DNA of 44,602 nt from Rhodobacteraceae bacterium Water-Bin34 (GTDB lineage: Bacteria; Pseudomonadota; Alphaproteobacteria; Rhodobacterales; Rhodobacteraceae). The notes beneath the pieces were generated by a model, which saw only the letters and a program-made list of their open reading frames with translations, did not search any database and was not told the DNA's origin. The stretch is taken from assembly GCA_900197625.1 (NCBI GenBank), contig FZLS01000017.1, positions 1-44,602 of the forward strand. Reading direction: 5' to 3'. Each line of letters opens with the position of its first letter. The stretch's first letter is position 1. The translations under genes were made by a program, and so were the position numbers. Positions 28,569 through 35,755 of this stretch are shown here, piece after piece.

Positions 28569-29008
28569 AAAACTATGCAAAGGCAATTATGATATCTTTT
28601 CTGATATATCCTACTATATCTTTGGCCGATAGTAGTGGGATTGGAGTAACACTCCCAGGAATGAGTTCTAGTTATGGCCAAGATAGTATTCGTGCCGGTG
28701 ATTTAGATTGTAAAAACTCGATTGGTGGCGCAACAAATTTAGAGTTCGGAGTAACTGGCGTGGTAGACAATTATCAAAGCCCGTTTGGCGGTGGTAATTT
28801 CGACCCAACAAGAAGCAGCGAACGAGATATAGGGGTTTATGCTAGGATTACTATTCCTCTCGATAAACCAAAAGAAAGAATTAACTGTAACTCTCTATAT
28901 CAATTGGAATTACGCAAAAAACGTCTTGAGGTTCTAAAACTACAACAAGAACTTGAGGCCTTAAAACGTTTGAATGCATCCGGTGAATCTGAAGAGTTCG
29001 AAAATTAA
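28565..29008 (+). CDS. Exported protein with C-terminal coiled coil
   Basis: A signal peptide (MKNYAKAIMISFLIYPTISLA) is followed by GIGVTLPGMSSSYGQDSIRAGDLDC, a beta-rich stretch ending DIGVYARITIPLDKP, and a coiled coil (LELRKKRLEVLKLQQELEAL). The ATG overlaps the previous stop by 4 nt. The beta region could sit in or near the outer membrane, with the coiled coil in the periplasm; this is inference. Family not recognised. Confidence 0.68.
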   Translation: MKNYAKAIMISFLIYPTISLADSSGIGVTLPGMSSSYGQDSIRAGDLDCKNSIGGATNLEFGVTGVVDNYQSPFGGGNFDPTRSSERDIGVYARITIPLDKPKERINCNSLYQLELRKKRLEVLKLQQELEALKRLNASGESEEFEN

Positions 29009-29021
29009 TTGGAGAAAGGCA

Positions 29022-29630
29022 ATGGCCAAAAAAGATCTTGGAGAAGGAATTGAAAATTTTGAGAATGAGGTCGAAAACTTAAAGAACAAAAAGTTCGAGA
29101 TATTTGGATTTACAATGACGCCCACGACTATAGGTGCGGCTTTTGCTATACTGAGTACTATACTAGGTGGCTTATACGGAGCATTCAAAGTATATGACGA
29201 TTATGGCGCAATGAAAGAAATTGTATCGAGTATTGATGTAGAAGCAATCAAAGCTGAAAACGATAAAGTTATATTAAAGCTCGATGAATCAATAGCTCGT
29301 ATTGATGAAGCTATTGAATATACTCGTGATATTAAATCAGGATTACGTGATGATATTATGGGTATTGAAAAACAAGTAGATCGCGTCGAAGATAGCTTTA
29401 GAAAACAAGAAGGCGAAATCAGAGATATTATTCAAAATGCGGAAGAGCGTTTTGAAAACAAGCGTGATGCGTTACAAAACGATTACGATCAAAAAGCAGG
29501 TGCTCTCAGAAATTCTAACTCAGCAAGAATGAGTGAACTTGAATCAAAGGTTGAACGAGATTTAGAAAATCTAGAAACCGATTTAATGAAGAAATTGCAA
29601 AGAGCATTAGATAATCCATTAGCGGATTAA
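29022..29630 (+). CDS. Membrane protein with long coiled coil, 202 aa
   Basis: After a short acidic start, residues about 29-54 form one membrane segment (MTPTTIGAAFAILSTILGGLYGAF). A long charged coiled coil follows to the C-terminus (repeats of Glu/Lys/Asp/Arg with KLDESIARIDEAIEYT and SELESKVERDLENLE). I chose the ATG at 29022 because GGAGAAAGG precedes it. Late membrane proteins of this layout can be spanin-like or scaffold-like; there is no direct evidence for either. Confidence 0.72.
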   Translation: MAKKDLGEGIENFENEVENLKNKKFEIFGFTMTPTTIGAAFAILSTILGGLYGAFKVYDDYGAMKEIVSSIDVEAIKAENDKVILKLDESIARIDEAIEYTRDIKSGLRDDIMGIEKQVDRVEDSFRKQEGEIRDIIQNAEERFENKRDALQNDYDQKAGALRNSNSARMSELESKVERDLENLETDLMKKLQRALDNPLAD

Positions 29631-29673
29631 GATTGGAACAACATTGATCAATGTTATATATACTATAAGCTTT

Positions 29674-29778
29674 ATGATATTAGTAGTATTATTTTACATC
29701 CAGTTAACAATAGGATGGAGCGACAGGATAGATTGGCTACAAAGCCTTTCTAATGAAACACACTTAACGAGGAAATAG
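29674..29778 (+). CDS. Small single-span membrane protein, 34-44 aa
   Basis: The ATG at 29674 gives a 34-aa protein whose first half is hydrophobic (MILVVLFYIQLTIGW), then polar. An in-frame TTG at 29644 with TTGGA upstream would add ten hydrophobic residues. The stop lies 3 nt before the lipase start. Size and context fit a small holin- or antiholin-type protein, but this is only a possibility. Confidence 0.45.
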   Translation: MILVVLFYIQLTIGWSDRIDWLQSLSNETHLTRK

Positions 29779-29781
29779 AAT

Positions 29782-30492
29782 ATGAGCGTAAGTCATAAAA
29801 TGGCACGTCTTTCTGAAATTGCGTATCTTGACGGAAAGGAAGCAAAGGCACATAAAAAAGAACTAGGTTTTACAGGTCACAAGTTTTTCGAAGACGATGG
29901 AGCACAAGCTCACGTTTTCTGGAATAAAGAAGATTATGTAGTATGTTACCGTGGTACAGAACCAGAAGAGATCTCAGACCTACTAGCTGATTTAAATGCA
30001 ATACCTCGTGGAGCGATGACGAATGGTTTAGTTCATTCAGGTTTTAGAAATGAATGTGATAAATTATGGAGAGCAATTTCAAAGCATCAGTTAACACACG
30101 ACAAGAAAAACTTATATGTTACTGGTCATTCATTAGGAGCCGCAATGGCTACTATAGCAACTTCTCGCTTTGAGGAATATACTAACGTAGTACAGCTTAC
30201 AACTTTTGGATCACCAAGAGTCGGTACACGCAGTTTCGTTAAAGCCATCTCAACACCACACAAAAGGTTTGTTAATAACAATGATCTTGTTACTAGGGTA
30301 CCACTGTGGTTGATGGGATATAAACACCATGGCGCATTACAATACATTAACTTCTATGGCAATGTTCGTAAACTTACTTATTGGCAAGCAGTTAAAGATA
30401 AATGGCGTGGTTGGAGATCAGGTATCCTCGACGGAGCGGTAGATCACGGAATGAATAACTACGTTAAACATACGGAGAAATTAGATGATTGA
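29782..30492 (+). CDS. Class 3 lipase-like hydrolase
   Basis: The 236-aa protein has an alpha/beta-hydrolase core: VVCYRGTE, HSGFRNECDKLW, then the nucleophile elbow VTGHSLGAA (Ser117), TFGSPRVG, NNNDLVTRVP (Asp168) and KHHG (His182/183), the order of Lipase_3 family enzymes. It should cleave ester bonds in lipids. It has no signal peptide, so it acts from inside the cell or needs the neighbouring membrane proteins to reach the envelope. A role in membrane disruption at lysis or in releasing lipids is inference. Confidence 0.88.
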   Translation: MSVSHKMARLSEIAYLDGKEAKAHKKELGFTGHKFFEDDGAQAHVFWNKEDYVVCYRGTEPEEISDLLADLNAIPRGAMTNGLVHSGFRNECDKLWRAISKHQLTHDKKNLYVTGHSLGAAMATIATSRFEEYTNVVQLTTFGSPRVGTRSFVKAISTPHKRFVNNNDLVTRVPLWLMGYKHHGALQYINFYGNVRKLTYWQAVKDKWRGWRSGILDGAVDHGMNNYVKHTEKLDD

Positions 30493-30826
30493 GACAATAT
30501 CACAAATGTTCGGAGATAGACTCTGGATATATACAGCAATAGCAGGTGCATTAATTGGTGCTGCATTCTTAGCTTGGTTCAAAGGAACTAGAGCAGGATT
30601 GTGGTGCTATGCCTTATTCGACAGAACATTAGACTACTTAGTCGATCGTTGGGGTTGGACTTGGTTGCAAGAACCAGTAGATGCTTGGAGAAAGAAATAC
30701 CCCAAGATTACTAACAAGATTGATGAGCTTCAAAGCAGCATTAACGTTTTAGAACTACGTATTAAAAGTTTAGAGAACGGCAAGAAAGCAAAGATCATTA
30801 AACAAAAGAAGGAGACAAAGAAATGA
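30485..30826 (+). CDS. Membrane protein with coiled coil, 113 aa
   Basis: It has one hydrophobic segment (about residues 13-32, IWYTAIAGALIGAAFLAW-type), an aromatic amphipathic stretch (WGWTWLQEPVDAWRKKYPKI), and a basic coiled-coil end (SSINVLELRIKSLENGKKAK). Its start overlaps the lipase stop by 8 nt, so the two are probably made together. Could anchor or export the lipase; unknown. Confidence 0.7.
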   Translation: MIETISQMFGDRLWIYTAIAGALIGAAFLAWFKGTRAGLWCYALFDRTLDYLVDRWGWTWLQEPVDAWRKKYPKITNKIDELQSSINVLELRIKSLENGKKAKIIKQKKETKK

Positions 30827-30981
30827 TAGATTTTATTAAGAATAGATTAAAAGAAAGAACATCTTTAGATGGAGCTTTACTAATTGGCGGTGGTGTTATT
30901 ATGCTACTCGCTCCAGTAAGTTTGGTAGCATATGCCATGATTGGTTATGGTGCTTGGACTCTTTGGAAACCAGAATCATAG
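30823..30981 (+). CDS. Small membrane protein, 52 aa
   Basis: The ATGA overlap with the previous stop and a GGAGA ribosome site support it. A basic N-terminus (MIDFIKNRLKERT) leads to a hydrophobic helix (LLIGGGVIMLLAPVSLVAYAMIGY, shown in part) ending WTLWKPES. It is the last gene of the plus-strand operon. Holin-like in size; function not shown. Confidence 0.68.
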   Translation: MIDFIKNRLKERTSLDGALLIGGGVIMLLAPVSLVAYAMIGYGAWTLWKPES

Positions 30982-30984
30982 AAT

Positions 30985-31075
30985 CACCTAGGACCGTTAG
31001 CCGTATCGGCTGATAGCTAGGCGTAGGTGGGTCTGCCACCTTGGAGTCAGGATTCGCTACCCTTGACTCCTAAAG
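30985..31075. other. Structured non-coding element between convergent operons
   Basis: Three hairpins in a row: AGCCG/CGGCT (30999-31011), AGGTGG/CCACCT (31025-31041) and a strong GGAGTCA/TGACTCC (31043-31070). No T run follows on either strand, so it is not a classic terminator, though it lies exactly where the plus operon (to 30981) meets the minus gene (31086). It may be a 3'-end stabilising structure or part of a small RNA. Confidence 0.55.
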
Positions 31076-31085
31076 CGCAGACCTC

Positions 31086-31286
31086 TTATTTGTCTTCATG
31101 AACAGTACCTAAGTGCACACCGATTGTTTTATCTAAACGACTCATTGGCATATTATCTTGAGATAACTCTAAAGCCGTTTGTTTTAGATTAACGTTGAAT
31201 TTACTATTAAACCAAACATCAATACGATCTGCAAAATTTACAAGCTTACGAAAGATTCTACCTTTCCACCTATTCAATACTCTCAT
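31086..31286 (-). CDS. Hypothetical basic protein, 66 aa
   Basis: The N-terminal half is basic and aromatic (VLNRWKGRIFRKLVNFADRIDVWF), the rest polar (KQTALELSQDNMPMSRLDK). It is coupled to gene 4 by an overlapping ATG. No family recognised; possibly a head-assembly accessory, by position. Confidence 0.6.
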   Translation of the reverse strand: MRVLNRWKGRIFRKLVNFADRIDVWFNSKFNVNLKQTALELSQDNMPMSRLDKTIGVHLGTVHEDK

Positions 31287-31666
31287 TAGAATAACTCCTT
31301 TTCAGTCATTACTAAAAATTCCATTTCGTTATCTTGGCAGTATTTAGTAGCCGCACTCCATTTAGCCTTATTGACTTTCATAGTGCGCTGATAGTGTGGT
31401 TTAATCTCAACAAGTTTCTCAACACGATTTCCATTCTTATCGATCATATCAACCCAAAAATCTGGATAGTATGTTCTATTCTTTTCCTCGTGTATATATG
31501 GAATTTTGATCTCTTCACTAGACCATTTAAGAATATTCTCTTTCTTATCGCAATATACCATAAACAATCGTTCCCAACTGCTACGGTATATTATTTGCTT
31601 GATATTTCCAGTATATTTTTCTGGATTTTTAGGTATGTACTTTCCCTTGAAATGAGATCGTTTCAT
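31286..31666 (-). CDS. 4: Head completion protein (gp4-like)
   Basis: The 126-aa protein matches the gp4 family of T4-like phages: KYTGNIKQIIYRSSWERLFMVYCD, ILKWSSEEIKIPYI, RTYYPDFWVDM, LVEIKPHYQ, and AKWSAATKYCQDNEMEFLVMTEKEL. The PDF...EIK pattern is a PD-(D/E)XK nuclease site, as known for gp4/gp50-type head completion proteins that prepare the DNA end before tail joining. Slightly shorter than T4 gp4 (150 aa). Downstream of a small basic gene in a minus-strand late-type cluster. Confidence 0.9.
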   Translation of the reverse strand: MKRSHFKGKYIPKNPEKYTGNIKQIIYRSSWERLFMVYCDKKENILKWSSEEIKIPYIHEEKNRTYYPDFWVDMIDKNGNRVEKLVEIKPHYQRTMKVNKAKWSAATKYCQDNEMEFLVMTEKELF

Positions 31667-31678
31667 ATATGGGATTCA

Positions 31679-31822
31679 TTATGAACCCTGTCCTCTATAT
31701 TTTTTGTATGAACGCTTCTTTGATTTATTCATTGAAGCCATTTTTACTCTACCACGACCAATAGAAGTTTTCTTATTTGTTTTCTCGATCCCACCTGATG
31801 TTGCTCTAAACTTTAGTGCCAT
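31679..31822 (-). CDS. Small basic protein, 47 aa
   Basis: The product is very rich in Lys, Arg, Ser and Gly (GGIEKTNKKTSIGRGRVK, MNKSKKRSYKKYRGQG), so it likely binds nucleic acid. It lies 12 nt upstream of gene 4. No matching family known to me; DNA-end binding with gp4 would be a guess. Confidence 0.6.
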   Translation of the reverse strand: MALKFRATSGGIEKTNKKTSIGRGRVKMASMNKSKKRSYKKYRGQGS

Positions 31823-31838
31823 ATTAATCTTATCCTTA

Positions 31839-32051
31839 TTATATTAAAAACCAACGGTAAATACCTAATGCATCGATGAATATAAAAAATCCGTTTTGAG
31901 TAGTCATTGCCCAGTCTTTCTCTTTATAGAAATACCAACTCAACAGAACGTGTCCTGCCAAAAACAACAAAAACCCAAAACGGGAAATCTCTATATTAAG
32001 AGATAATAAAGTACCTGCCGATAAAAATAATGCTGTAGCTAACCACTTCAT
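31839..32051 (-). CDS. Small membrane protein, 70 aa
   Basis: It has two to three hydrophobic segments (LATALFLSAGTLLSLNI, FGFLLFLAGHVLLSWYFY, GFFIFIDALGIYRWFLI) joined by a short charged loop (KEKDW). The pattern vaguely recalls small transporter-like (PnuC-type) proteins but is too short to assign. It would be transcribed from the promoter at 32238-32266 through the structured leader. Confidence 0.65.
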   Translation of the reverse strand: MKWLATALFLSAGTLLSLNIEISRFGFLLFLAGHVLLSWYFYKEKDWAMTTQNGFFIFIDALGIYRWFLI

Positions 32052-32090
32052 GATTTATGTGCTCATCAATTCATAATAAAAGAATTAAAC

Positions 32091-32231
32091 TAATGGTGGT
32101 TGTTTCTTTGGCGTCAGATTCCTACACAGTATATCGGTAGTTCAAAAGTTGCTCCCGAAAGCAGTTCTCCATCGTGGGTCTTAAATCTTGCGATCTCGCC
32201 GTCTCGGTTTATCCCACCATTAACTTAATAT
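32091..32231 (-). ncRNA. Candidate structured RNA or leader
   Basis: No gene fits these 140 nt. A 9-bp inverted repeat (32091-32099 TAATGGTGG; 32214-32222 its complement) would pair the two ends of a transcript that starts about 7 nt after the consensus -10 at 32238-32243. Inside are smaller pairings such as GCT/AGC around a CCCGAA loop (near 32150-32163). After the 3' arm the minus strand is T-rich. It may be a free small RNA or the 5' leader of the 70-aa membrane protein. Confidence 0.4.
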
Positions 32232-32237
32232 ACATCT

Positions 32238-32266
32238 ATTATACAATAGTTTGAAGCAAATGTCAA
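32238..32266 (-). promoter_or_regulatory. Early sigma70-type promoter before the structured region
   Basis: The minus strand has TTGACA (32261-32266), 17 bp, TATAAT (32238-32243); five bases on, TATATTAA is a weaker form of the TATAAATT box. Confidence 0.82.
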
Positions 32267-32273
32267 CTGTTTT

Positions 32274-32435
32274 TTAAATTAATCCTAATAAACTAAAAAC
32301 AACTATGCTTACGATCATGCCCATGAGACCAGAAGCTGTACATCCAAGTTCGTATTCAGCAGTCATTGGTTCCCAAAAATATGATCCAACAAACGCTCCT
32401 GCTAGTACTCCAATAATTACTGATGCAATTAACAT
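32274..32435 (-). CDS. Small membrane protein, 53 aa
   Basis: It has two hydrophobic segments (LIASVIIGVLAGAFVGSYF and GLMGMIVSIVVFSLLGLI) with a short acidic loop containing one Cys. AAAGGAAT precedes the ATG at 32435. It is a single early gene behind its own promoter (32462-32490). Function unknown; early small membrane proteins are often superinfection-immunity factors, which is only a suggestion. Confidence 0.65.
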   Translation of the reverse strand: MLIASVIIGVLAGAFVGSYFWEPMTAEYELGCTASGLMGMIVSIVVFSLLGLI

Positions 32436-32461
32436 TATATATTCCTTTGTTAGTTTCGTCT

Positions 32462-32490
32462 AATATATAACAGTTCAAAGTAAATGTCAA
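32462..32490 (-). promoter_or_regulatory. Early sigma70-type promoter
   Basis: The minus strand has TTGACA (32485-32490), 17 bp, TATATT (32462-32467). It stands back to back with the late plus-strand box at 32507-32514. Confidence 0.78.
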
Positions 32491-32506
32491 CTGTTTCTTG
32501 TATTAT

Positions 32507-32514
32507 TATAAATA
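32507..32514 (+). promoter_or_regulatory. T4-type late promoter (TATAAATA) for fibre and protease genes
   Basis: Exact TATAAATA on the plus strand, 46 nt upstream of the fibre adaptor at 32560. Confidence 0.8.
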
Positions 32515-32559
32515 ACTCAATAAACATGCATCTTTACAACAGGAAATCAAAGGCATCTC

Positions 32560-33456
32560 ATGGCTAATACATACAGAGCATTTCTTACTAAAATGGGCGG
32601 GACAGATCCTGCTGACTATATCGGCAAAGCTGGCGAAATCTTTTGGAACCCTACTACAGGAGCTTTAAGATTATCTGACGGTGTAACACCGGGCGGACAA
32701 GATATTGCTGGTGGCGGAGGAGTTAGCGGTGAAGTTAATCAAAACGCGTTTACCACCGTATCAGTAAGCGGGCAAAATGACGTTGAAGCAGACGCTAAGA
32801 CAGATACTCTCACGTTTGTTGCTGGAAATAACGTAACCCTTACAACAGACGCTAACTCAGATAGTATTACGATCGCCGCTTCAGGAGGCGGTGGTGGCGG
32901 AGGCGATGCTAACCAAAACGCGTTTAGTAACATAGCAGTTGCAGGTCAAACTACTGTTGCAGCAGACACAACTACAGATACTCTTAACATTGCTGCAGGT
33001 GACAATATAACCATTACAACAGACGATGGCACAGATACTGTTACGATAAGTGGTGATGAAGGATTAGCAACAAGAAACGATACAACTACAGAAACTTCAA
33101 GTTCCTTGGCTGATGCAGCAACAGATTCGAGTATAGACATAACAGGATTTAAGAGTTATGGATTATATTCAATAACAGCAAATAACGCTTGTTGGATAAG
33201 AGTTTATGATTCAAACGCAAGTAGAACTGCTGACATTAACGCGGGTAGAACACAAGGTGTTGATCCTGCTCCTAATGCTGGTGTTATTGCCGAAGCAGTA
33301 TTTACTCAAAGCGGAACAGTTAAGTTCACTCCTGGCGTTTTTGGATTCAATGATGAAAGCACACCAACAACAAATATCCCAGTTGCGGTTACTAACAATA
33401 GTGGCGGAACAACCACAATAGATATTACTTTAAGACTTATACAACTCGAGGGATAA
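32560..33456 (+). CDS. Fibre adaptor protein with repeated beta modules, 298 aa
   Basis: The N-terminal module (AFLTKMGGTDPADYIGKAGEIFW, then NPTTGALRLSDGVTPGG) is shared with the minus-strand protein at 19942-20487. Two repeats of about 50 residues follow, each NQNAF-x(4)-V-x-GQ...ADTTTDTL...AG-N-x-T-x-TTD, separated by a poly-Gly hinge. A C-terminal beta domain ends in TTTIDITLRLIQLEG. It probably docks a fibre to the tail. The protease-like gene follows after 3 nt. Confidence 0.8.
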   Translation: MANTYRAFLTKMGGTDPADYIGKAGEIFWNPTTGALRLSDGVTPGGQDIAGGGGVSGEVNQNAFTTVSVSGQNDVEADAKTDTLTFVAGNNVTLTTDANSDSITIAASGGGGGGGDANQNAFSNIAVAGQTTVAADTTTDTLNIAAGDNITITTDDGTDTVTISGDEGLATRNDTTTETSSSLADAATDSSIDITGFKSYGLYSITANNACWIRVYDSNASRTADINAGRTQGVDPAPNAGVIAEAVFTQSGTVKFTPGVFGFNDESTPTTNIPVAVTNNSGGTTTIDITLRLIQLEG

Positions 33457-33459
33457 CAC

Positions 33460-35514
33460 ATGATCGTTGTTGATATTACGTTAGTTCCTGGAACAGATCA
33501 AAGCGAGTTTGTTGAATCTTTTGCTGATAATGATTCAGTAGAACTAGTAGATCTTCTTGAATTTCTTCCTAATCTGTTGCTTCTAAAAATTGAAGAATCT
33601 TATATAGATACATTTGCCGCTGATTCTAGAGTTTTATCTGTTGATATAGATGAACCGGCAGAACCATCATCTATAGGATATTCATTACCTGCCTCAGCAA
33701 CTCAAGACGGCGATGCCACGGCGGAAGCTCCTCTTACTGTTTTAGATAACAATAATGCACCTGGCGCAGATTACATGCCTCTTGCTTTATATGCTGATAC
33801 TGACGTCATGCCTGAGCCCGAATCGCAAGTAGGTAATACTGATACTAACCCTGATGGAGATGACGCAGACATTCTTGAAAACGTTGAATATACTTCTATG
33901 TTCTTCGGTGAAAATGTTGATATAGTTAGTTTAGAGGCTGGTGGCAATTTTATCGGAACTCAAATTACTGACTGGGATCAATATCATACCGATCCACATC
34001 CTGATTTTGCTGACCCTGATAATACTTCAGTATCAAGATGGGTTCCTACAACTTGGCCTAATACTACTGACCAATCATTTGATCCTAATGATCAAACAGC
34101 TTCTATAGGTGGCGGAACATTTGGGGAATCTAATTGGTTTAGTGCTCACTCCATTGGCTCATTAAGTGTAGCTGGCGGCGCTATTGCAGGATTTGCTAAA
34201 AAAGCAAACTTACATCATATCTTTGAATGGTCAAATACTCAGGCTGGTACTGGAAGTAATGCAATACAATGTATAAACAATGTCGTTAGTTGGCATAACG
34301 CTAAAGCAAATAATCCAGCAACTGGCGTTCCTAACCCAACAGTAATGATAATGCCTATTCAGTTTACTATTAATAAAGAATGGATTTGTCCTGTTGACCG
34401 CATTGAATCAGTAACTCACGATGGTGTAACATCAAATCGTCCTGAAGGCGGGTGGGGAAATGATTTAACACCTTTTACTGATAAGAATATTACACCCTTT
34501 AGATTAGATTTAGATGAAATAGGTAATGAAGGGATTAACGCACCCTGGGTTTGGGCAGTAACTTGGAGCAGGGAAGAGAATACATCATTTAAAAACGCAA
34601 TCGAAGCTGCATGGGATGCTGGAATTGTTGTATTAGCGTGTGCAGGAAATACTGGATGCACATATGTTAAACGAGACGACCCGGCACATGATAATTCAAC
34701 AATGCATATAGAGCACGGCGAAAGATATTTCAGAATGAATTACGCTAGCAGCGATAATGACCTCCAGTACTATTCAGAATTTATTGCTGGCCAGTTTGAG
34801 CCTGAAGGAACAGGATTAACGGTTTACCCGTTCAGATCTTTTGGCCCGCACGGGTGTTCACGAGATAAATCTATAGATGTTGGCGCAGTTCAAAACTCTA
34901 TGAAAAACCCTATAATTGAGTATGCTAGTTCTCGCGGCCCTGGTGTAGATATAATGGGCAGAGGAAACGACACGTATTCAGCATATCCAAGCGGGAGAAA
35001 CTTTGCTGATGGTGAGTGGGGATACTTCACCGGAACTTCAGCCGCTACTGCTTCTATTGCTGGAGTGGCAGCATGCGAGATGTCAAAATATTATTACAAC
35101 ACTGGGCGATGGCCAACTCCTAATCAGGTTAAAGAAATTATAGTGAATCAATCAAAAGATAACCCGATTAAAGAACTTGAAGGCGGCTCAATTTTTCCAG
35201 GAGTTACAGCAACGGGTATCGATCTTACTGGTAAAAGCTTTTCTGATATGCCGCCTGCTGAAGGCGGTACTGGTTGGTTTACAAATTCGCACCATTATTA
35301 CAGGCTCGAAATGGATTTTTATAATGATGTTGAAAGAAATTTATTACAATCTCACAGAAACCGATACTATGGCAGACATAATTCAGTAGATCTTATGGGT
35401 ACGACCGCGAAGATAGGGTTCTTTAATGCAAAGGGATTTGATAGAGCTCAGAGTCAAGGTAGAAGACCTAGGGAAGGTGGTATATATCCTCGTCCTAAAA
35501 TACGAAGATCTTAA
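33460..35514 (+). CDS. Subtilisin-like (S8) serine peptidase domain virion protein
   Basis: The 684-aa protein starts with about 70 residues patterned like an I9 propeptide (VVDITLVPGTDQSEFVESFAD, then VLSVDID). Subtilase-like motifs follow: a degenerate Asp region (VDIVSLEAGG), the His region SAHSIGSLSVAGG (about residue 229), the oxyanion Asn in VVLACAGNTG, and the Ser region YFTGTSAATASIAGVA (about residue 525). The C-terminus is basic (RRPREGGIYPRPKIRRS). No signal peptide. Placed right after a fibre adaptor under a late promoter, it may be a tail-borne protease that processes fibres or degrades host surface protein. The His motif lacks the usual G-T after H, so activity is uncertain. Confidence 0.8.
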   Translation: MIVVDITLVPGTDQSEFVESFADNDSVELVDLLEFLPNLLLLKIEESYIDTFAADSRVLSVDIDEPAEPSSIGYSLPASATQDGDATAEAPLTVLDNNNAPGADYMPLALYADTDVMPEPESQVGNTDTNPDGDDADILENVEYTSMFFGENVDIVSLEAGGNFIGTQITDWDQYHTDPHPDFADPDNTSVSRWVPTTWPNTTDQSFDPNDQTASIGGGTFGESNWFSAHSIGSLSVAGGAIAGFAKKANLHHIFEWSNTQAGTGSNAIQCINNVVSWHNAKANNPATGVPNPTVMIMPIQFTINKEWICPVDRIESVTHDGVTSNRPEGGWGNDLTPFTDKNITPFRLDLDEIGNEGINAPWVWAVTWSREENTSFKNAIEAAWDAGIVVLACAGNTGCTYVKRDDPAHDNSTMHIEHGERYFRMNYASSDNDLQYYSEFIAGQFEPEGTGLTVYPFRSFGPHGCSRDKSIDVGAVQNSMKNPIIEYASSRGPGVDIMGRGNDTYSAYPSGRNFADGEWGYFTGTSAATASIAGVAACEMSKYYYNTGRWPTPNQVKEIIVNQSKDNPIKELEGGSIFPGVTATGIDLTGKSFSDMPPAEGGTGWFTNSHHYYRLEMDFYNDVERNLLQSHRNRYYGRHNSVDLMGTTAKIGFFNAKGFDRAQSQGRRPREGGIYPRPKIRRS

Positions 35515-35660
35515 ACATACGTTACTGAATGAACTGCAATAAAAATACTAATAAAATATAAGAATAACGAGACCATTACAAAAGCACCTACTAAGTAAGT
35601 AATAGTTTTAAGATTTGTAATGACCAAATATATTATTAAGCCTAGTAGTAAAATTTCCAT
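35511..35660 (-). CDS. Small membrane protein, 49 aa
   Basis: The product is almost wholly hydrophobic (EILLLGLIIYLVITNLK and YLVGAFVMVSLFLYFISIFIA), two spans. Its stop overlaps the convergent protease stop, sharing TTAA at 35511-35514. It has a full early promoter at 35687-35715. Function unknown; early and membrane-bound, possibly host-envelope control. Confidence 0.65.
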   Translation of the reverse strand: MEILLLGLIIYLVITNLKTITYLVGAFVMVSLFLYFISIFIAVHSVTYV

Positions 35661-35686
35661 TCATATTTCCACAATAGTTTAACTAT

Positions 35687-35715
35687 ATTATAACATGCTT
35701 GTCTACTAGTGTCAA
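35687..35715 (-). promoter_or_regulatory. Early sigma70-type promoter
   Basis: The minus strand has TTGACA (35710-35715), 17 bp, TATAAT (35687-35692). It is back to back with the late box at 35720-35727. Confidence 0.85.
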
Positions 35716-35719
35716 CTGG

Positions 35720-35727
35720 TATAAATA
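35720..35727 (+). promoter_or_regulatory. T4-type late promoter (TATAAATA) for the endolysin
   Basis: Exact TATAAATA on the plus strand, 29 nt upstream of the lipoprotein endolysin ATG at 35756. Confidence 0.8.
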
Positions 35728-35755
35728 GATATAGCAACACAATAACTATGATCAT

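Noticed and set aside
32130-32200. Possible tRNA in the structured region
   Set aside because: No cloverleaf with a proper T-loop and anticodon arm could be drawn on either strand; only hairpins and a long-range stem.
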